From contig NZ_JAHIAB010000007.1 of NCBI RefSeq assembly GCF_018760365.1, forward strand, positions 206,912 through 270,911: 64,000 bases of DNA, in the 5' to 3' direction. The notes beneath the pieces are model-generated. The model was not told the DNA's origin and ran no database searches. It worked only from the letters and a program-made list of their open reading frames with translations. Shown here in pieces: positions 53,755 through 63,279 of this stretch. A program made the position numbers and the translations under genes. Positions within the stretch are counted from its first letter, which is position 1. Every line of letters begins with the position of its first letter. The stretch comes from Pseudooceanicola endophyticus. GTDB lineage: Bacteria > Pseudomonadota > Alphaproteobacteria > Rhodobacterales > Rhodobacteraceae.

Positions 53755-56096
53755 GAGGCTTCCCTCGTTTCCCGGGCCAGGCGCGAGAACTCGTCGTCCT
53801 GGGCCTGGGCGGTCTTGTCATCAAGGTCGACACCGAAGGCCAGAAGGTGCGCGGCCTTCTTCTCGGCCGGGACGGTGGCGGCGATCCGGGCCCGGCGGCC
53901 GGGCTCCTTGGCGAAATCGGCGATCAGGCGCGGTGTGCCGCGCACGAAGAGGCCCAGCAGGTAGACCAGCCCGCCCAGAAGCCCCTTGCGGTTGCTGCTG
54001 GCAGCGCGCATCCGGCGCCAGTTCTCGCTGTCGCCAAAGATCAGGAAGGCCACCGTCTCGCGCACCTTGAGGTCCTGGTCGGCGTCGATCAGCAGACCCA
54101 GCACCTGGCCGCGCGGCGTCGTCATCACCGACATGACCTTGGCACGCACCCGGGTCTCAAGCTTGGGCGACTCGGGGAAATGCGGCTTGAACCAGATCTT
54201 CTTGCCCTTGATCTCCTCGGAGTGGCGCCAGACGTTGGACACGCCTTCCACCAGGACGCGGGCGCCGCTGGTCGACGCATCGAGGATGCGCGCGGGCAGT
54301 TCCTCGTCCGTGGTCTCGGAGGCCCAGAAGGTGCCCTGCACGTTCATCGGCACCCGCGGCGAGGAGCGGCGCTGCTGCTTCTCTGCCACCGCGCGATAGG
54401 CGATCGAGACCAGGATGAAGTTGAAAAGGGCCCAGCCCCCCACCACCGCGAGGACCGAGTGGTCCCCGGGGAACATCACCCAGCGGATAGCCAGCGCCAC
54501 CACCCCGGCGGCCATGCCCAGCCAGAGCACGGTCAGCGGCCAGTGGATGCCCGAGATGTAGTTCTCGGCCAGGGTCTCGTCCTTGGCGGTCACGGCGAAG
54601 CTGGCGGCGCGCGGACGCAGCACGGTCTTGAAGACCGCCTTGGCCAGATAGGGCGCCTGGGCGACCTCGTAGATCTCCGAGATCATCGGCCAGCGGGTCC
54701 GGGCATAGAGCGCGTTCTGCACCAGGAAGGCGGTGGCCAGGTAGCTCAGCATGTAGGCCATGACTTCCGGGAAGCTGGCGACGAAGATCTCGACCCCGAA
54801 GAACAGGTAGACCAGCGGGATCAGCAGGTAGGTCAGCCGGATCAGCGGGAAGAGCCAGAAGCTCATGGAGTTGATGTAGCACAGCCGCTGCTGCAGCCGC
54901 AGGCCCTTGCGGAACAGCGGCCCCTTCAGCAGCAGCATCTGCATCATGCCGGTGGCCCAGCGGCCGCGCTGCTGGATGAAGGAGGCGAAGGTTTCCGGCT
55001 GCAGCCCGGCGATCATCGCACGGTCGATGTAGAGGCTCTTCCAGCCCTGGGAGTGGATTTCCAGCGCGGTCTCGGCATCCTCGGTGATCGTCTCGCCGGC
55101 GAAGCCGCCCACGCTGTCCAGCGCGGCACGCCGCAGCACCGCCGCGGAGCCGCAGAAGAAGGCCCCGCCCCAGCGGTCCAGCCCCCGGTGCACGGTGGAA
55201 TAGAACATCTCGTTCTCGGGCGGGCACTTGTGGCTCAGCTCGAGGTTCCGCTGGATCGGGTCGGGGTTGATGAAGAAGTGCGGCGTCTGCACCAGGAACA
55301 GCTTCGGATCATCGACGAAATAGCCCACCGTGCGCGCCAGGAAATCGCGCGAGGGGACGTGGTCCGCATCGAAGACCACCACCAGGTCGCCGTCCAGGTG
55401 CTCCATCGCGGCGGACATGTTGCCGGCCTTGGCGTTCTCGTTCTTGGCGCGGGTCGAATATTTCACCCCGAGGCGGGCGCACAGGTCCTGCAATTCCGCG
55501 CGGCGGGCCCGGGCGGCCTCGGCGATGTCGGGGTTGGAATGGTTGCAGCGCTGATCGGTGCCGCCGTCATCGCACAGCACGACCGTGCGCTTGTCCTTCG
55601 GGTAGATCATGTTCTTGGCCGCCGCGAGCGTGATCGAGAGCATCTCGGTCGGCTCGTTGTAGGAGGGCACAAGGATGTCCACGGTCGGCAGGTTCTCGGG
55701 GTCGACCTGAGGCGGGAAGCGGCGCTGCGTCGGGTCGGCCGAGATGAAGGCGTTCAGCATGAACACGCAGATCGAGTAGGTCTCGACCAGCAGCAGGATC
55801 ACCGCAATGATGAAGGGCAGCGGGTGGCTGGGCTCGGGCAGCGTCTCGATCACGCGCCAGATCCAGTAACGCATCACCAGCACGCTGGCCGTGGCCAGCA
55901 GGAAGAAGCGCGGCACGATGCGGTTGGCGAAGGGCTTGAGCGCGGCCACGATGACCACGGCGACAATGCCCAGGAAGGCCTGCCCCGCCGTCGAGGTGGG
56001 GACGCTGATCAGCACCGCGATCGGCACCAGCAGCACGCACCACAGCACGAAGATGGGTGCGTTGCGGGTCGTCTTGTTCCGGAAAAGGCGGCTCAT
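53751..56096 (-). CDS. bcsA: Cellulose synthase catalytic subunit BcsA
   Basis: 781 residues. N-terminal membrane helices, GT2 domain (VDILVPSYNEP, LCDDGGTDQRC, VFDADHVPSRD, TITEDAETAL, QQRGRWATGMM), C-terminal helices, then a PilZ domain with both c-di-GMP motifs: QQRRSSPR (RxxxR) and LDASTSGARV (DxSxxG). It polymerises UDP-glucose to cellulose and needs c-di-GMP. The ATG at 56096 follows the bcsN gene by 36 bases. All catalytic and regulatory residues appear intact. Confidence 0.96.
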   Translation of the reverse strand: MSRLFRNKTTRNAPIFVLWCVLLVPIAVLISVPTSTAGQAFLGIVAVVIVAALKPFANRIVPRFFLLATASVLVMRYWIWRVIETLPEPSHPLPFIIAVILLLVETYSICVFMLNAFISADPTQRRFPPQVDPENLPTVDILVPSYNEPTEMLSITLAAAKNMIYPKDKRTVVLCDDGGTDQRCNHSNPDIAEAARARRAELQDLCARLGVKYSTRAKNENAKAGNMSAAMEHLDGDLVVVFDADHVPSRDFLARTVGYFVDDPKLFLVQTPHFFINPDPIQRNLELSHKCPPENEMFYSTVHRGLDRWGGAFFCGSAAVLRRAALDSVGGFAGETITEDAETALEIHSQGWKSLYIDRAMIAGLQPETFASFIQQRGRWATGMMQMLLLKGPLFRKGLRLQQRLCYINSMSFWLFPLIRLTYLLIPLVYLFFGVEIFVASFPEVMAYMLSYLATAFLVQNALYARTRWPMISEIYEVAQAPYLAKAVFKTVLRPRAASFAVTAKDETLAENYISGIHWPLTVLWLGMAAGVVALAIRWVMFPGDHSVLAVVGGWALFNFILVSIAYRAVAEKQQRRSSPRVPMNVQGTFWASETTDEELPARILDASTSGARVLVEGVSNVWRHSEEIKGKKIWFKPHFPESPKLETRVRAKVMSVMTTPRGQVLGLLIDADQDLKVRETVAFLIFGDSENWRRMRAASSNRKGLLGGLVYLLGLFVRGTPRLIADFAKEPGRRARIAATVPAEKKAAHLLAFGVDLDDKTAQAQDDEFSRLARETREAS

Positions 56097-56132
56097 GGTT
56101 GTGTCATTCGCTCCTGTCGGCCCTCGCCGGCC

Positions 56133-56780
56133 TTACTGAAGGGGCGCCGCCAGGGGCGACAGCATCCGGTTGCCGCCCTGCGGGGCGGAGGGGCTGGAGA
56201 TCACGCCGAAACTGATCTGGGTGTCGCGGATCGGCGCCAGCGCCTCCTGGACCGTGCCGTTGACGCAGTTGCGCATCAGCATCTCCAGATCCGCGGCATT
56301 GCCCGGCAGTTCCCGCGCGCCGCTGGTGGTGCGGCGGAAGGCCAGCACGCAGACCGTCGAAACGCCGGTGCGGTATTCCTGCCAGAAGTAGCTGCCCAGG
56401 CTGTCCTCGGCGCTGTTGAGGTTCTGCTCGTCCAGCTTTTTGAACGGCGCCGGCACGCTGCCGAAACGCTCTGTCAGCCCGGCAAGGGTGAACCGCCCGA
56501 CCGAGGACAGACCGTTGCTGGCCCGCGCCCGCACCCACAGGAAGTTGTCGCCCGGCAGGGTGGTCTCGTTCTGCAGGCCGATCAGCTGCTCGCGGTCGCG
56601 CCCCAGATCGCGCTGGACCATGATCAGGGTCGGCTTCGGCGCCACCCACATCTGCTTGAGGCTGCCAATACGGTACTGGACGGTATCCTGGATCGCCTGG
56701 CGTTCGAAGGGCATGAGGCCCGGCGCAGTGCAGGCCGCCACCAGAAGGGTGGCCGCCAGGGCAAGATTCTTTAATGACAT
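56133..56780 (-). CDS. bcsN: Cellulose biosynthesis lipoprotein BcsN
   Basis: 215 residues. Lipoprotein signal MSLKNLALAATLLVAAC, then an alpha/beta domain matching the BcsN family of alphaproteobacterial cellulose loci (TVQYRIGSLKQMWVAPKPTL, GDNFLWVRARAS, FRRTTSGARELPGNAADLEM). Function not settled. The ATG at 56780 is chosen because it opens the signal; ATG 56813 is possible. First gene of the bcs operon; a perfect CtrA-like box lies 85-99 bases upstream. Confidence 0.87.
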   Translation of the reverse strand: MSLKNLALAATLLVAACTAPGLMPFERQAIQDTVQYRIGSLKQMWVAPKPTLIMVQRDLGRDREQLIGLQNETTLPGDNFLWVRARASNGLSSVGRFTLAGLTERFGSVPAPFKKLDEQNLNSAEDSLGSYFWQEYRTGVSTVCVLAFRRTTSGARELPGNAADLEMLMRNCVNGTVQEALAPIRDTQISFGVISSPSAPQGGNRMLSPLAAPLQ

Positions 56781-57324
56781 GATCGCGCGTCTCGGGGGGT
56801 AATCGGATTTCATAACGGCTTGTCGTCCAAAATACACGCGACTCTCTGACGCGTAATCACCAAGTTAACATAAGGTTAAATCTTGACGGGATTGGACCTG
56901 AGTCCCCCCCTGCGCTTCAAGCGGCAATTAAGGATAGGGTTGCGCAAATGTCGCAGGAAAATGGATAATTTCCGCCTGTTCTCCCGACTCACTCAACCTG
57001 TACACACCCCGCTTTCCGGCCGGCCCGTGCAGCGTGCACAAAACAACGTCAGGACGATCCGTGGCATACCGGCACCGGGCCGTCCCGAACGGTCCATTTT
57101 GCTCAGGTGAGCTGACGCGCCTTGGCGTCAAGGCCTTGCGCCGCGACGTCAGGTGAGGCTAACTCGGGGGACGGACCGTCGCCCCCGTGAGCGTTGCATC
57201 TGGATACCATACCGCGCGGAAACGAAAAAAACGCTTTGAGAGCCTTGCAGTAACGCGAAAGATCTTGCGAGAAATATTCTCGCGGATCCCGTCGCAGTCA
57301 GCGGGCAGCAACGTTCCGGCACAT
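56781..57324. other. Intergenic region between bcsN and the GGDEF-EAL gene
   Basis: 544 bases with two divergent promoters and no credible gene. Contains the CtrA-like box (56865-56879), a TGTACA palindrome at 56999-57004 and an AT-richer stretch just before 57325. A GTG at 57187 would extend the GGDEF-EAL protein by 46 residues, but the sequence there looks non-coding. Confidence 0.6.
56865..56879. promoter_or_regulatory. CtrA-like binding site TTAA-N7-TTAA
   Basis: TTAACATAAGGTTAA, a perfect match to the alphaproteobacterial CtrA consensus, 85 bases upstream of bcsN. Two TTAA elements at exact spacing are rare in such GC-rich DNA. It suggests that CtrA controls the bcs operon and possibly the divergent GGDEF-EAL gene. 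Confidence 0.7.
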
Positions 57325-60300
57325 ATGAAAAGCGCAACCGAAGCCCCCCAGACCTGGAAAGACATCGAGGTGCAGGAAACCGTGCCTACAGACCGGAAAA
57401 AGGCACGGGAAACCCTGCTCGGGCAGCTCATGCAGCTTGCCCTGAACGCCGCCGACGACGATTTCGACGTCGCGGTGCGTGGCACCCTCGGACACCTGGC
57501 CGATTACTATGGCGCCGGGCGCATCGCGATCTACGGCCGGCGCGCCGACGGCGGGCTGCGCAAGCTGTTCGACTGGACCCACCGCAGCGGGATGCCCCCC
57601 CTGGGCCCCGAAACCGTCGATGCCCAGGTGCTGCCCGAGACGCTGGAACAGATCCAGAGCGGCAGCGGGCTGCGGCTGCCCCGGGGCGCCGCGAATCCCT
57701 TCCTCGACAGCGCGGTCTACCTGATGCCGATGTTCTCGGGGCGGCGCATGGCCGGGGTGCTGATCTTCGACCAGGGAGAGGTGCTGGAAGCCGGCGCACT
57801 GCGCGACCCCAACCTGCTCAGCATGATCGCGGACCTGCTGCTGACGCTGACCCAGCAGGCCCGCCCCCGGCTGGACGCGCAGGGCCAGTCCGGCGATCCG
57901 CTGTCGAACGAGATCCGCACCGCCGCCCACTGGGCCATGCCGGACCTCATGTTCGAGATCGGCCCCGACGGGCGGCTGCGCAGCGTGGTCTCTCCGGACA
58001 GCCCCCACGAGATCGACGCCCCCGGCCTGATGGCGGGCGCCCTGCTGGAAGAGGCCCTGCCCGCGGACCTGGCCCGCGACCTGCGCAACTACATGCGGGA
58101 AATCGACGAGAACGATCGCGTCCAATGCCGCATCCACCGGTTCAGCACCGCCAACAGCAGCGCCTGGTACGAGGTGTCGGGATCGCATTGCGCGCCACGC
58201 CGCCGCGGCGAGGGGCTGGGCTACCTGCTGGTGCTGCGCGACATCACCGACCGGATCGAAAGCGAGACCGAGCTGCAGCGCCTGGGCCGGGTGGTCGAGC
58301 TGATGACCAACCTGGTCGCCATCATCGACACCGAGGGGCTGATCACCTGGGCCAACCGCGCCTTCGAGACCCAGACCGGCTACAGCCTGGCCGAACTGCG
58401 CGGCCAGCGGATGCAGGAGATGATCGGCGGCGCGGCCCGGGGCACCGACACCGCCGAGAAGGTGCTGGCGGCGCTGCTGGCGGGCGAGGGTTGCGAAGGC
58501 CGCGACATCTGCTTCGACCGGAACGGCCGACCCTTCTGGATCACCTTCAACATGCAGCCGCTGCACGACGCCCAGGGCGCCCTGTCCGGCTTCGTCATCG
58601 TCGCGACGGTGATCACCAAGCAACTTGAACTGGAAAACGCCCTGCGTGCCGAGCGAGACTTCCTGTCGACCGTGACCGAGACCGGGGTCTCGGCGCTGGT
58701 GGTCTGCAGCGCCGATGGTCGCTGCATCTTCAGCAACTCCGAAGCCGGGCGCATCCTCGACAGTTTTGACCCCGGGCGCAGCCTGCCGGCAGCCCTCTGG
58801 CCGTTCAGCCCGGTGGTGACCAACCCCGCCTCGGCGGCAATCCCCTTCTCCGACGTCGCCACCACCCGGGCGCCGGTGCGCGACCTGATGTTCTCAAGGC
58901 CCGGGGCCGAGGGGCGGCGGGTGATCTATTCGGTCAATGCCTCGCCGCTGAGCGGCGCCCAGCCCTCGGGGCAGCGGGTGATCTCCCTCACCGACGTGAC
59001 CGCGCGTTTCGATGCCGACGAGGCGCGCCGCGCGGTGGCCGAGAAGGCGCTTTACGATGCCGACCACGACCTGCTGACCGACCTGCCCAACCGGCGCCAT
59101 TTCAACCGGATGCTGGGACGGGCGATGGATGCCGGCGGGCTGGGACGGGTGTATGTGCTGTCGATGGACCTCGACAAGTTCAAGCGCATCCGCACCGTGC
59201 TGGGGCAGGACATCGGCAACCGGCTGATCTGCCTGCTGGCCGCGCGCATCACCGCGATCCTGGGCGGCAAGACCCGCCTGGCGCGCACCGAAAGCGACTG
59301 TTTCGTCGCCTTCGTGGATTGTGACGGCCCCGAGATCGCCGAGCGCATTGCCCATACCCTGTGCCAGGCCATTGCCGAACCCTGTGAGCTGGACGGCGCC
59401 ACCTTCTACCTGACCTCCAGCATCGGCATCAGCGTCCAGGAACCCGACGATGTTTCGCCCGAGGCGCTGCTGCGCAAGGCCGAGCTAGCGATCGAGATGG
59501 CCAAGAGCGCCGGCGGCAACCGCTTCGCCCATTACTCGGCCGGGATGGAGCAGCGTTTCGCCCGCAGCACGGAGCTGATCCAGGCCCTGCGCCTCGCCCT
59601 GAAGCGGCGCGAGTTCCAGCTGGTCTTCCAGCCGAAATTCTCGCTCCAGGGAGAAGAGCGGCTGGTCGGAGCCGAGGCGCTGCTGCGGCTGAATTCCTCC
59701 AGGCTGGGCAAGGTGCGCCCCGACGAATTCATCATGGTGGCCGAGACCTCGGGGATGATCACCGAGATCGACTACCACGTGATGGAGCTTTTCGCCCAGC
59801 AGATGGGCCGCTGGCATGGCGCCGGACATGCCCTGAACGCCAGCATCAACATCTCTCCGCGCAGCTTCGAGGCCACCAGCCTAGCCCCCCGGATGCTGGA
59901 GGTCCTGGCGGCCCATGGCGTGCCCTACTCTGCCGTGACGGTCGAGATCACCGAGACCTCCCTGGTGGCGGCCTCGGGCAATGCGCTGGCCAATATCGAT
60001 CAGCTGCGCGACAGCGGCATGGCCATCTCGGTCGATGATTTCGGCACCGGCTATTCCTCTCTGAGCTACCTGCAGCGGCTGATCGCCTCCGAGATCAAGA
60101 TCGACCGCAGTTTCATCACCCCCCTGTCGCGTCCCGAGGCCAACGAGGGCGCCACCACGATCCTGCGCGCGATCCTGGCCCTGGCCGACCGGTTCGGGCT
60201 TCTGACCGTGGCGGAAGGGGTCGAGACCGAGACCCAGAAGGCCTGGCTGCGCCGCGAGGGGTGCTCGGTCATCCAAGGCTATCTGGGCGGGCGGGCCGTG

Positions 60301-60348
60301 CCGCCGGAGGATTTCGAACGGCGCTACCTGCTGGCCCCGATGGCCTGA
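57325..60348 (+). CDS. GAF/PAS-GGDEF-EAL protein, probable c-di-GMP phosphodiesterase
   Basis: About 1007 residues. Order: N-terminal GAF-like domain (about 30-190), PAS-like segments (about 195-590), GGDEF domain (about 595-740) and EAL domain (about 750-1000). The GGDEF signature is decayed: R654-T-E-S-D-C-F660 stands where RxGGDEF is expected, so cyclase activity is unlikely, though GTP sensing may remain. The EAL site is complete: AEALLRLNS (E784), NASINISPRSF, VEITETSL, VDDFGTGYSS (D904, D905), EIKIDRSF and VAEGVETE. It should hydrolyse c-di-GMP. Divergent from bcsN, with which it shares a CtrA-like box, so it probably dampens cellulose synthesis. Start ATG 57325 is chosen on sequence character; there is no strong ribosome site. 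Confidence 0.9.
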   Translation: MKSATEAPQTWKDIEVQETVPTDRKKARETLLGQLMQLALNAADDDFDVAVRGTLGHLADYYGAGRIAIYGRRADGGLRKLFDWTHRSGMPPLGPETVDAQVLPETLEQIQSGSGLRLPRGAANPFLDSAVYLMPMFSGRRMAGVLIFDQGEVLEAGALRDPNLLSMIADLLLTLTQQARPRLDAQGQSGDPLSNEIRTAAHWAMPDLMFEIGPDGRLRSVVSPDSPHEIDAPGLMAGALLEEALPADLARDLRNYMREIDENDRVQCRIHRFSTANSSAWYEVSGSHCAPRRRGEGLGYLLVLRDITDRIESETELQRLGRVVELMTNLVAIIDTEGLITWANRAFETQTGYSLAELRGQRMQEMIGGAARGTDTAEKVLAALLAGEGCEGRDICFDRNGRPFWITFNMQPLHDAQGALSGFVIVATVITKQLELENALRAERDFLSTVTETGVSALVVCSADGRCIFSNSEAGRILDSFDPGRSLPAALWPFSPVVTNPASAAIPFSDVATTRAPVRDLMFSRPGAEGRRVIYSVNASPLSGAQPSGQRVISLTDVTARFDADEARRAVAEKALYDADHDLLTDLPNRRHFNRMLGRAMDAGGLGRVYVLSMDLDKFKRIRTVLGQDIGNRLICLLAARITAILGGKTRLARTESDCFVAFVDCDGPEIAERIAHTLCQAIAEPCELDGATFYLTSSIGISVQEPDDVSPEALLRKAELAIEMAKSAGGNRFAHYSAGMEQRFARSTELIQALRLALKRREFQLVFQPKFSLQGEERLVGAEALLRLNSSRLGKVRPDEFIMVAETSGMITEIDYHVMELFAQQMGRWHGAGHALNASINISPRSFEATSLAPRMLEVLAAHGVPYSAVTVEITETSLVAASGNALANIDQLRDSGMAISVDDFGTGYSSLSYLQRLIASEIKIDRSFITPLSRPEANEGATTILRAILALADRFGLLTVAEGVETETQKAWLRREGCSVIQGYLGGRAVPPEDFERRYLLAPMA

Positions 60349-60353
60349 GCCCC

Positions 60354-61010
60354 TCAGGTTCCGAGCGCCTCGCGCAGCGATTGCGGCACCCGTCCGCCGT
60401 CGAGATCGAGATCGGCGACCAGATCGCCCAGGTGGCGCGACATCTCCGCCTCGGCCCGGTCGGCATCGCGGGCCTCGAAGGCGCGTTGCAGCCCGGCATG
60501 GGACATCCCGGCGGCCTCGCTTCGCCGCCAGTACAGCGACAGGATCAGCGAGGACCGCGCGATCAGTTGCAGGAGGATCTCGGTCAGGGTCTGCTGGCCG
60601 GCGATGCGGGCGATCTCGGCGTGGTAGTCGCCGGAAAGCCGCGCTCCCGGGCCGCTTGCGGACGTGGCATCCGGGGACAGGTGGCTGCGCAGACGGTCCA
60701 GATCGGCGCCGGTCATGCGGTCGGCGGCCCGGCGGGCCAGCGGCGGTTCCAGCAGCAGGCGGGCCTCGAAGACTTCCCGGGCCTCGCGCGCCGAGGGCCG
60801 GGCGACATAGGCGCCCCGGTTGCGGCGCAGTTCGACCAGCTGGCGATGGGCCAGCGCCTGCAGCGCCGCCCGGGCCACGGTACGGCTGACACCGAAGACC
60901 GCGCCCACCTCGTCCTCGTTCAGCTTGGTGCCCGGTGCGATGCGGCGGCCATGGATCGCCGCGGTCAGGTCTTCCGCGACCCGCTCACTGCCGTTCACCT
61001 TGTCTGCCAT
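60354..61010 (-). CDS. GntR family (FCD domain) transcriptional regulator
   Basis: 218 residues. Helix-turn-helix EDEVGAVFGVSRTVARAALQ with wing RRNRGAYVA, then a helical FCD domain (RLSGDYHAEIARIAGQQTL, MSHAGLQRAFEARDADRAEA). Start ATG 61010. It converges with the GGDEF-EAL gene and lies 142 bases after a DsrE-like gene in the same orientation. The ligand and target are unknown. Confidence 0.88.
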   Translation of the reverse strand: MADKVNGSERVAEDLTAAIHGRRIAPGTKLNEDEVGAVFGVSRTVARAALQALAHRQLVELRRNRGAYVARPSAREAREVFEARLLLEPPLARRAADRMTGADLDRLRSHLSPDATSASGPGARLSGDYHAEIARIAGQQTLTEILLQLIARSSLILSLYWRRSEAAGMSHAGLQRAFEARDADRAEAEMSRHLGDLVADLDLDGGRVPQSLREALGT

Positions 61011-61152
61011 CGCGGAACACCCTCCCCTGCTGCGGCGGGACGGTGGCCCCGCAGGGCTGGAACGGCAAGGGCAGACCGGCCCCCGGGGCCGGACGCCGGG
61101 CCCGGGTCCGAAATTTCAGCAGCCTTTGCCTGCCCTCAGGGCAGCCGGATGC

Positions 61153-61467
61153 TCAGGCCCGGATATAGGACCAGCCTTCCGACTGGCGTTGCGCCAGATG
61201 CAGCACCGCCGCCGGAACCACGACCAGATCCGCCGGCGCCGAAAGCCCGGCCCCGCGCAGGCTGTTGGCGCAGAGCCGAAGCAAGGCATCCGTCCCGGGA
61301 TCGGGCTGCGCCAGCGCAGCGGCCACGGCCCCGGCATTCACCACGATCTCGACCTCCGTCCCCGGCGCGGCGGCCAGCAGGTTGCGGGCATTGGCCCGCG
61401 CGCGCGGCAGCGCCGTTTCCTCGGGCACATGCAGGAGAACCTTAAGCGGGACGGTCGAGGGGGACAT
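61153..61467 (-). CDS. DsrE family protein
   Basis: 104 residues of the DsrE/DsrF/TusD sulfurtransferase-like fold: KVLLHVPEETALPRARANAR, EVEIVVNAGAV and the family segment LLRLCANSLRGAGL with its single conserved cysteine. Proteins of this type relay sulfur or act as unknown stress proteins. The ATG at 61467 gives the standard family N terminus. Upstream is the tRNA terminator, so it has its own promoter. Confidence 0.8.
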   Translation of the reverse strand: MSPSTVPLKVLLHVPEETALPRARANARNLLAAAPGTEVEIVVNAGAVAAALAQPDPGTDALLRLCANSLRGAGLSAPADLVVVPAAVLHLAQRQSEGWSYIRA

Positions 61468-61510
61468 GGCGATCTCCGGTCCGGCCCGCAGGACGGACAC
61501 CGCGGGCGCC

Positions 61511-61545
61511 AAAACAAAAAACCTCCGCAGCGAAAGCTGCCGAGG
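61511..61545 (-). terminator. Rho-independent terminator of the initiator tRNA genes
   Basis: On the minus strand CCTCGGCAGC-TTTC-GCTGCGGAGG followed by TTTTTTGTTTT, ten bases after the tRNA 3' end. One G-G mismatch in a ten-position stem. Confidence 0.85.
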
Positions 61546-61554
61546 CTGGAAGAT

Positions 61555-61631
<77 letters not shown>

Positions 61632-61721
61632 CCAATGACCGCGTTTGCGGCTTGCGTCTTGATCCCTGGCCGGTAAGTCCCGGGACCCGATCCTCCACCC
61701 GGGGGCGAGGACCGTCTTAAT

Positions 61722-61798
<77 letters not shown>

Positions 61799-61983
61799 CC
61801 AACCACCGTATCTGCGGTGTGGGCCTCATCTACTCTGTGCCCCGGGCGGCTGCAAGAGCGGTTCGCCCATATTTTGACAAAAACTTCATGATCGCAGCGT
61901 CAACTTTCAGGATTCCCGAAAACCGTTGGATTTTACCGGGAAATCCTGAACCGTCAGGCCCCCAAACCCCTCCCGGAGGCGGC

Positions 61984-62238
61984 TCAGAAACGAATCCGGA
62001 CATGGCAGCCGACAAAGCTGGTGGCGGCGACATCGGCCATCTCCACATCGCCGCGTCCGGTCGAATCCCAGGCCTCCTTGGCCAATCCGGCCCCGAGGGA
62101 AAAGAGGCAGGTCTGCAGCGGGGTCATCTGCTGCTGTTCGGCCAGGACCGACAGCGCCGCCCCGGAGAGGTAATGCAGCTGCTTGTCGTAATCGGGCACA
62201 GTGAAGACCCCCGCAGACAGCAGGAGAAGCGGTTCCAT
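61984..62238 (-). CDS. Small YfiM-like (DUF2279-type) protein
   Basis: 84 residues: MEPLLLLSAGVF, DYDKQLHYLSGAALSVLAEQ, then LGAGLAKEAWDSTGRGDVEM and AATSFVGC. The DK-x-x-H and AGxAKExxD elements with a following small-residue segment match the YfiM-type small membrane/lipoproteins of unknown function. Start ATG 62238; no lipobox is obvious. Stands alone between the tRNA genes and a glycosyltransferase. Confidence 0.65.
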   Translation of the reverse strand: MEPLLLLSAGVFTVPDYDKQLHYLSGAALSVLAEQQQMTPLQTCLFSLGAGLAKEAWDSTGRGDVEMADVAATSFVGCHVRIRF

Positions 62239-62341
62239 GGACGAAATCCCATCAATTTTCGGATAAGGCGAAGTTACGTCAGGGAGGGCGTCCGGCCCAG
62301 AAGAGTCTGAAGAACTCGTTAACGCGCGAGAGTGGACGGGA

Positions 62342-63205
62342 TCAGAACAGGTCGCGCAGCGCCTCGTCCAGCACCAGCCGGAAAGCCGCCCGCCGGACCT
62401 GCTGCATGTCGATGCCATGCAGCGCGCCCTTCTGGCGGCGCGCCGCCTCCAGTATCGGGCCGGCGCGCTCTGCCGCCATCGCGGAGGGCACGCGGGGCGC
62501 AACCTCGAACCGGGCGCGGATCCTGGCCTGCACCGTCTCGGCACGGCGCCAGCCCGCCAGGAAACTGCGCGAGGCCTCGGCGCTGGCGGCCCGGGCCAGG
62601 GCCGCGCGTTCGCGCCGCCGCGCCTCCTGCCCCGGCAGCGGCAGGAACCGCAGATGCAGCAGCGCCAGGTCGGGCCGAAGCGCAAAGCGGGTCCGGCTGC
62701 CATGCCCCCCTGCCCCCAGCCGCACCGGACCGGTCAGCAGGCAGGGCTTGCTGTAGGCCCCGCTCAGCACCCCCTCCCCCGCCTGCCGCAGCACCGGGCG
62801 CCGCAGGTCGATGGGGTCCGGCTGGTCGGGGAAGAGCTCATAGCCGGCCGGGGCGCTCAGCCCCTGTGGCGGGCAGGCCTGCAGGTGCGCCGCCAGGGAC
62901 AGGCCCGGGGTCAGCGGCAGGATCAGTTCATCCACGTCACCGACCACGACGATATCGTAGATCCGGCTCAGCCCCGAGGCGATATCGGACAGCATGGCCC
63001 ATCGGCGCTGGTCGAACCGGGCATCTGGCGGATCGCGGGGGATCGCAAGCACATTGGCCCCCTCCGCCTGCGCCGCCGTCCCGGGATCACCGCCATGGTT
63101 CAGCACATAAAGATGCGCGCGCCCGACCATGGCGCCGTAATAACGCAGCCACAGATCCAGGAAGGCCTGATCCTGCCAGACCATGGTCACAAACGCGATC
63201 CTCAT
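62342..63205 (-). CDS. Glycosyltransferase family 2-like protein
   Basis: 287 residues, cytosolic. MRIAFVTMVWQDQAFLDLWL and YVLNHGG at the start and DIVVVGDVDELILPL with a DxD-type motif are typical of the DUF4422/GT2-like transferases found in capsule and surface-glycan loci. The second half is Arg/Ala-rich helical. ATG 63205. No polysaccharide genes adjoin it, so substrate is unknown. Confidence 0.75.
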   Translation of the reverse strand: MRIAFVTMVWQDQAFLDLWLRYYGAMVGRAHLYVLNHGGDPGTAAQAEGANVLAIPRDPPDARFDQRRWAMLSDIASGLSRIYDIVVVGDVDELILPLTPGLSLAAHLQACPPQGLSAPAGYELFPDQPDPIDLRRPVLRQAGEGVLSGAYSKPCLLTGPVRLGAGGHGSRTRFALRPDLALLHLRFLPLPGQEARRRERAALARAASAEASRSFLAGWRRAETVQARIRARFEVAPRVPSAMAAERAGPILEAARRQKGALHGIDMQQVRRAAFRLVLDEALRDLF

Positions 63206-63279
63206 GCCGCCAGCCCTCCGCCGCACCGCCAGCCTATCCCGCGAACCGTTACCAGCAAACGAATGACGCCATCCGAGCA

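Noticed and set aside
51475..56774. Long plus-strand open frames opposite bcsB and bcsA
   Set aside because: Low-complexity Arg/Gly/His composition, antisense to genes with full motif sets, no start signals.
57187..57324. GTG start extending the GGDEF-EAL protein by 46 residues
   Set aside because: The stretch is AT-richer, Lys/Arg-rich in translation and looks like promoter DNA; the ATG at 57325 gives a more usual N terminus.
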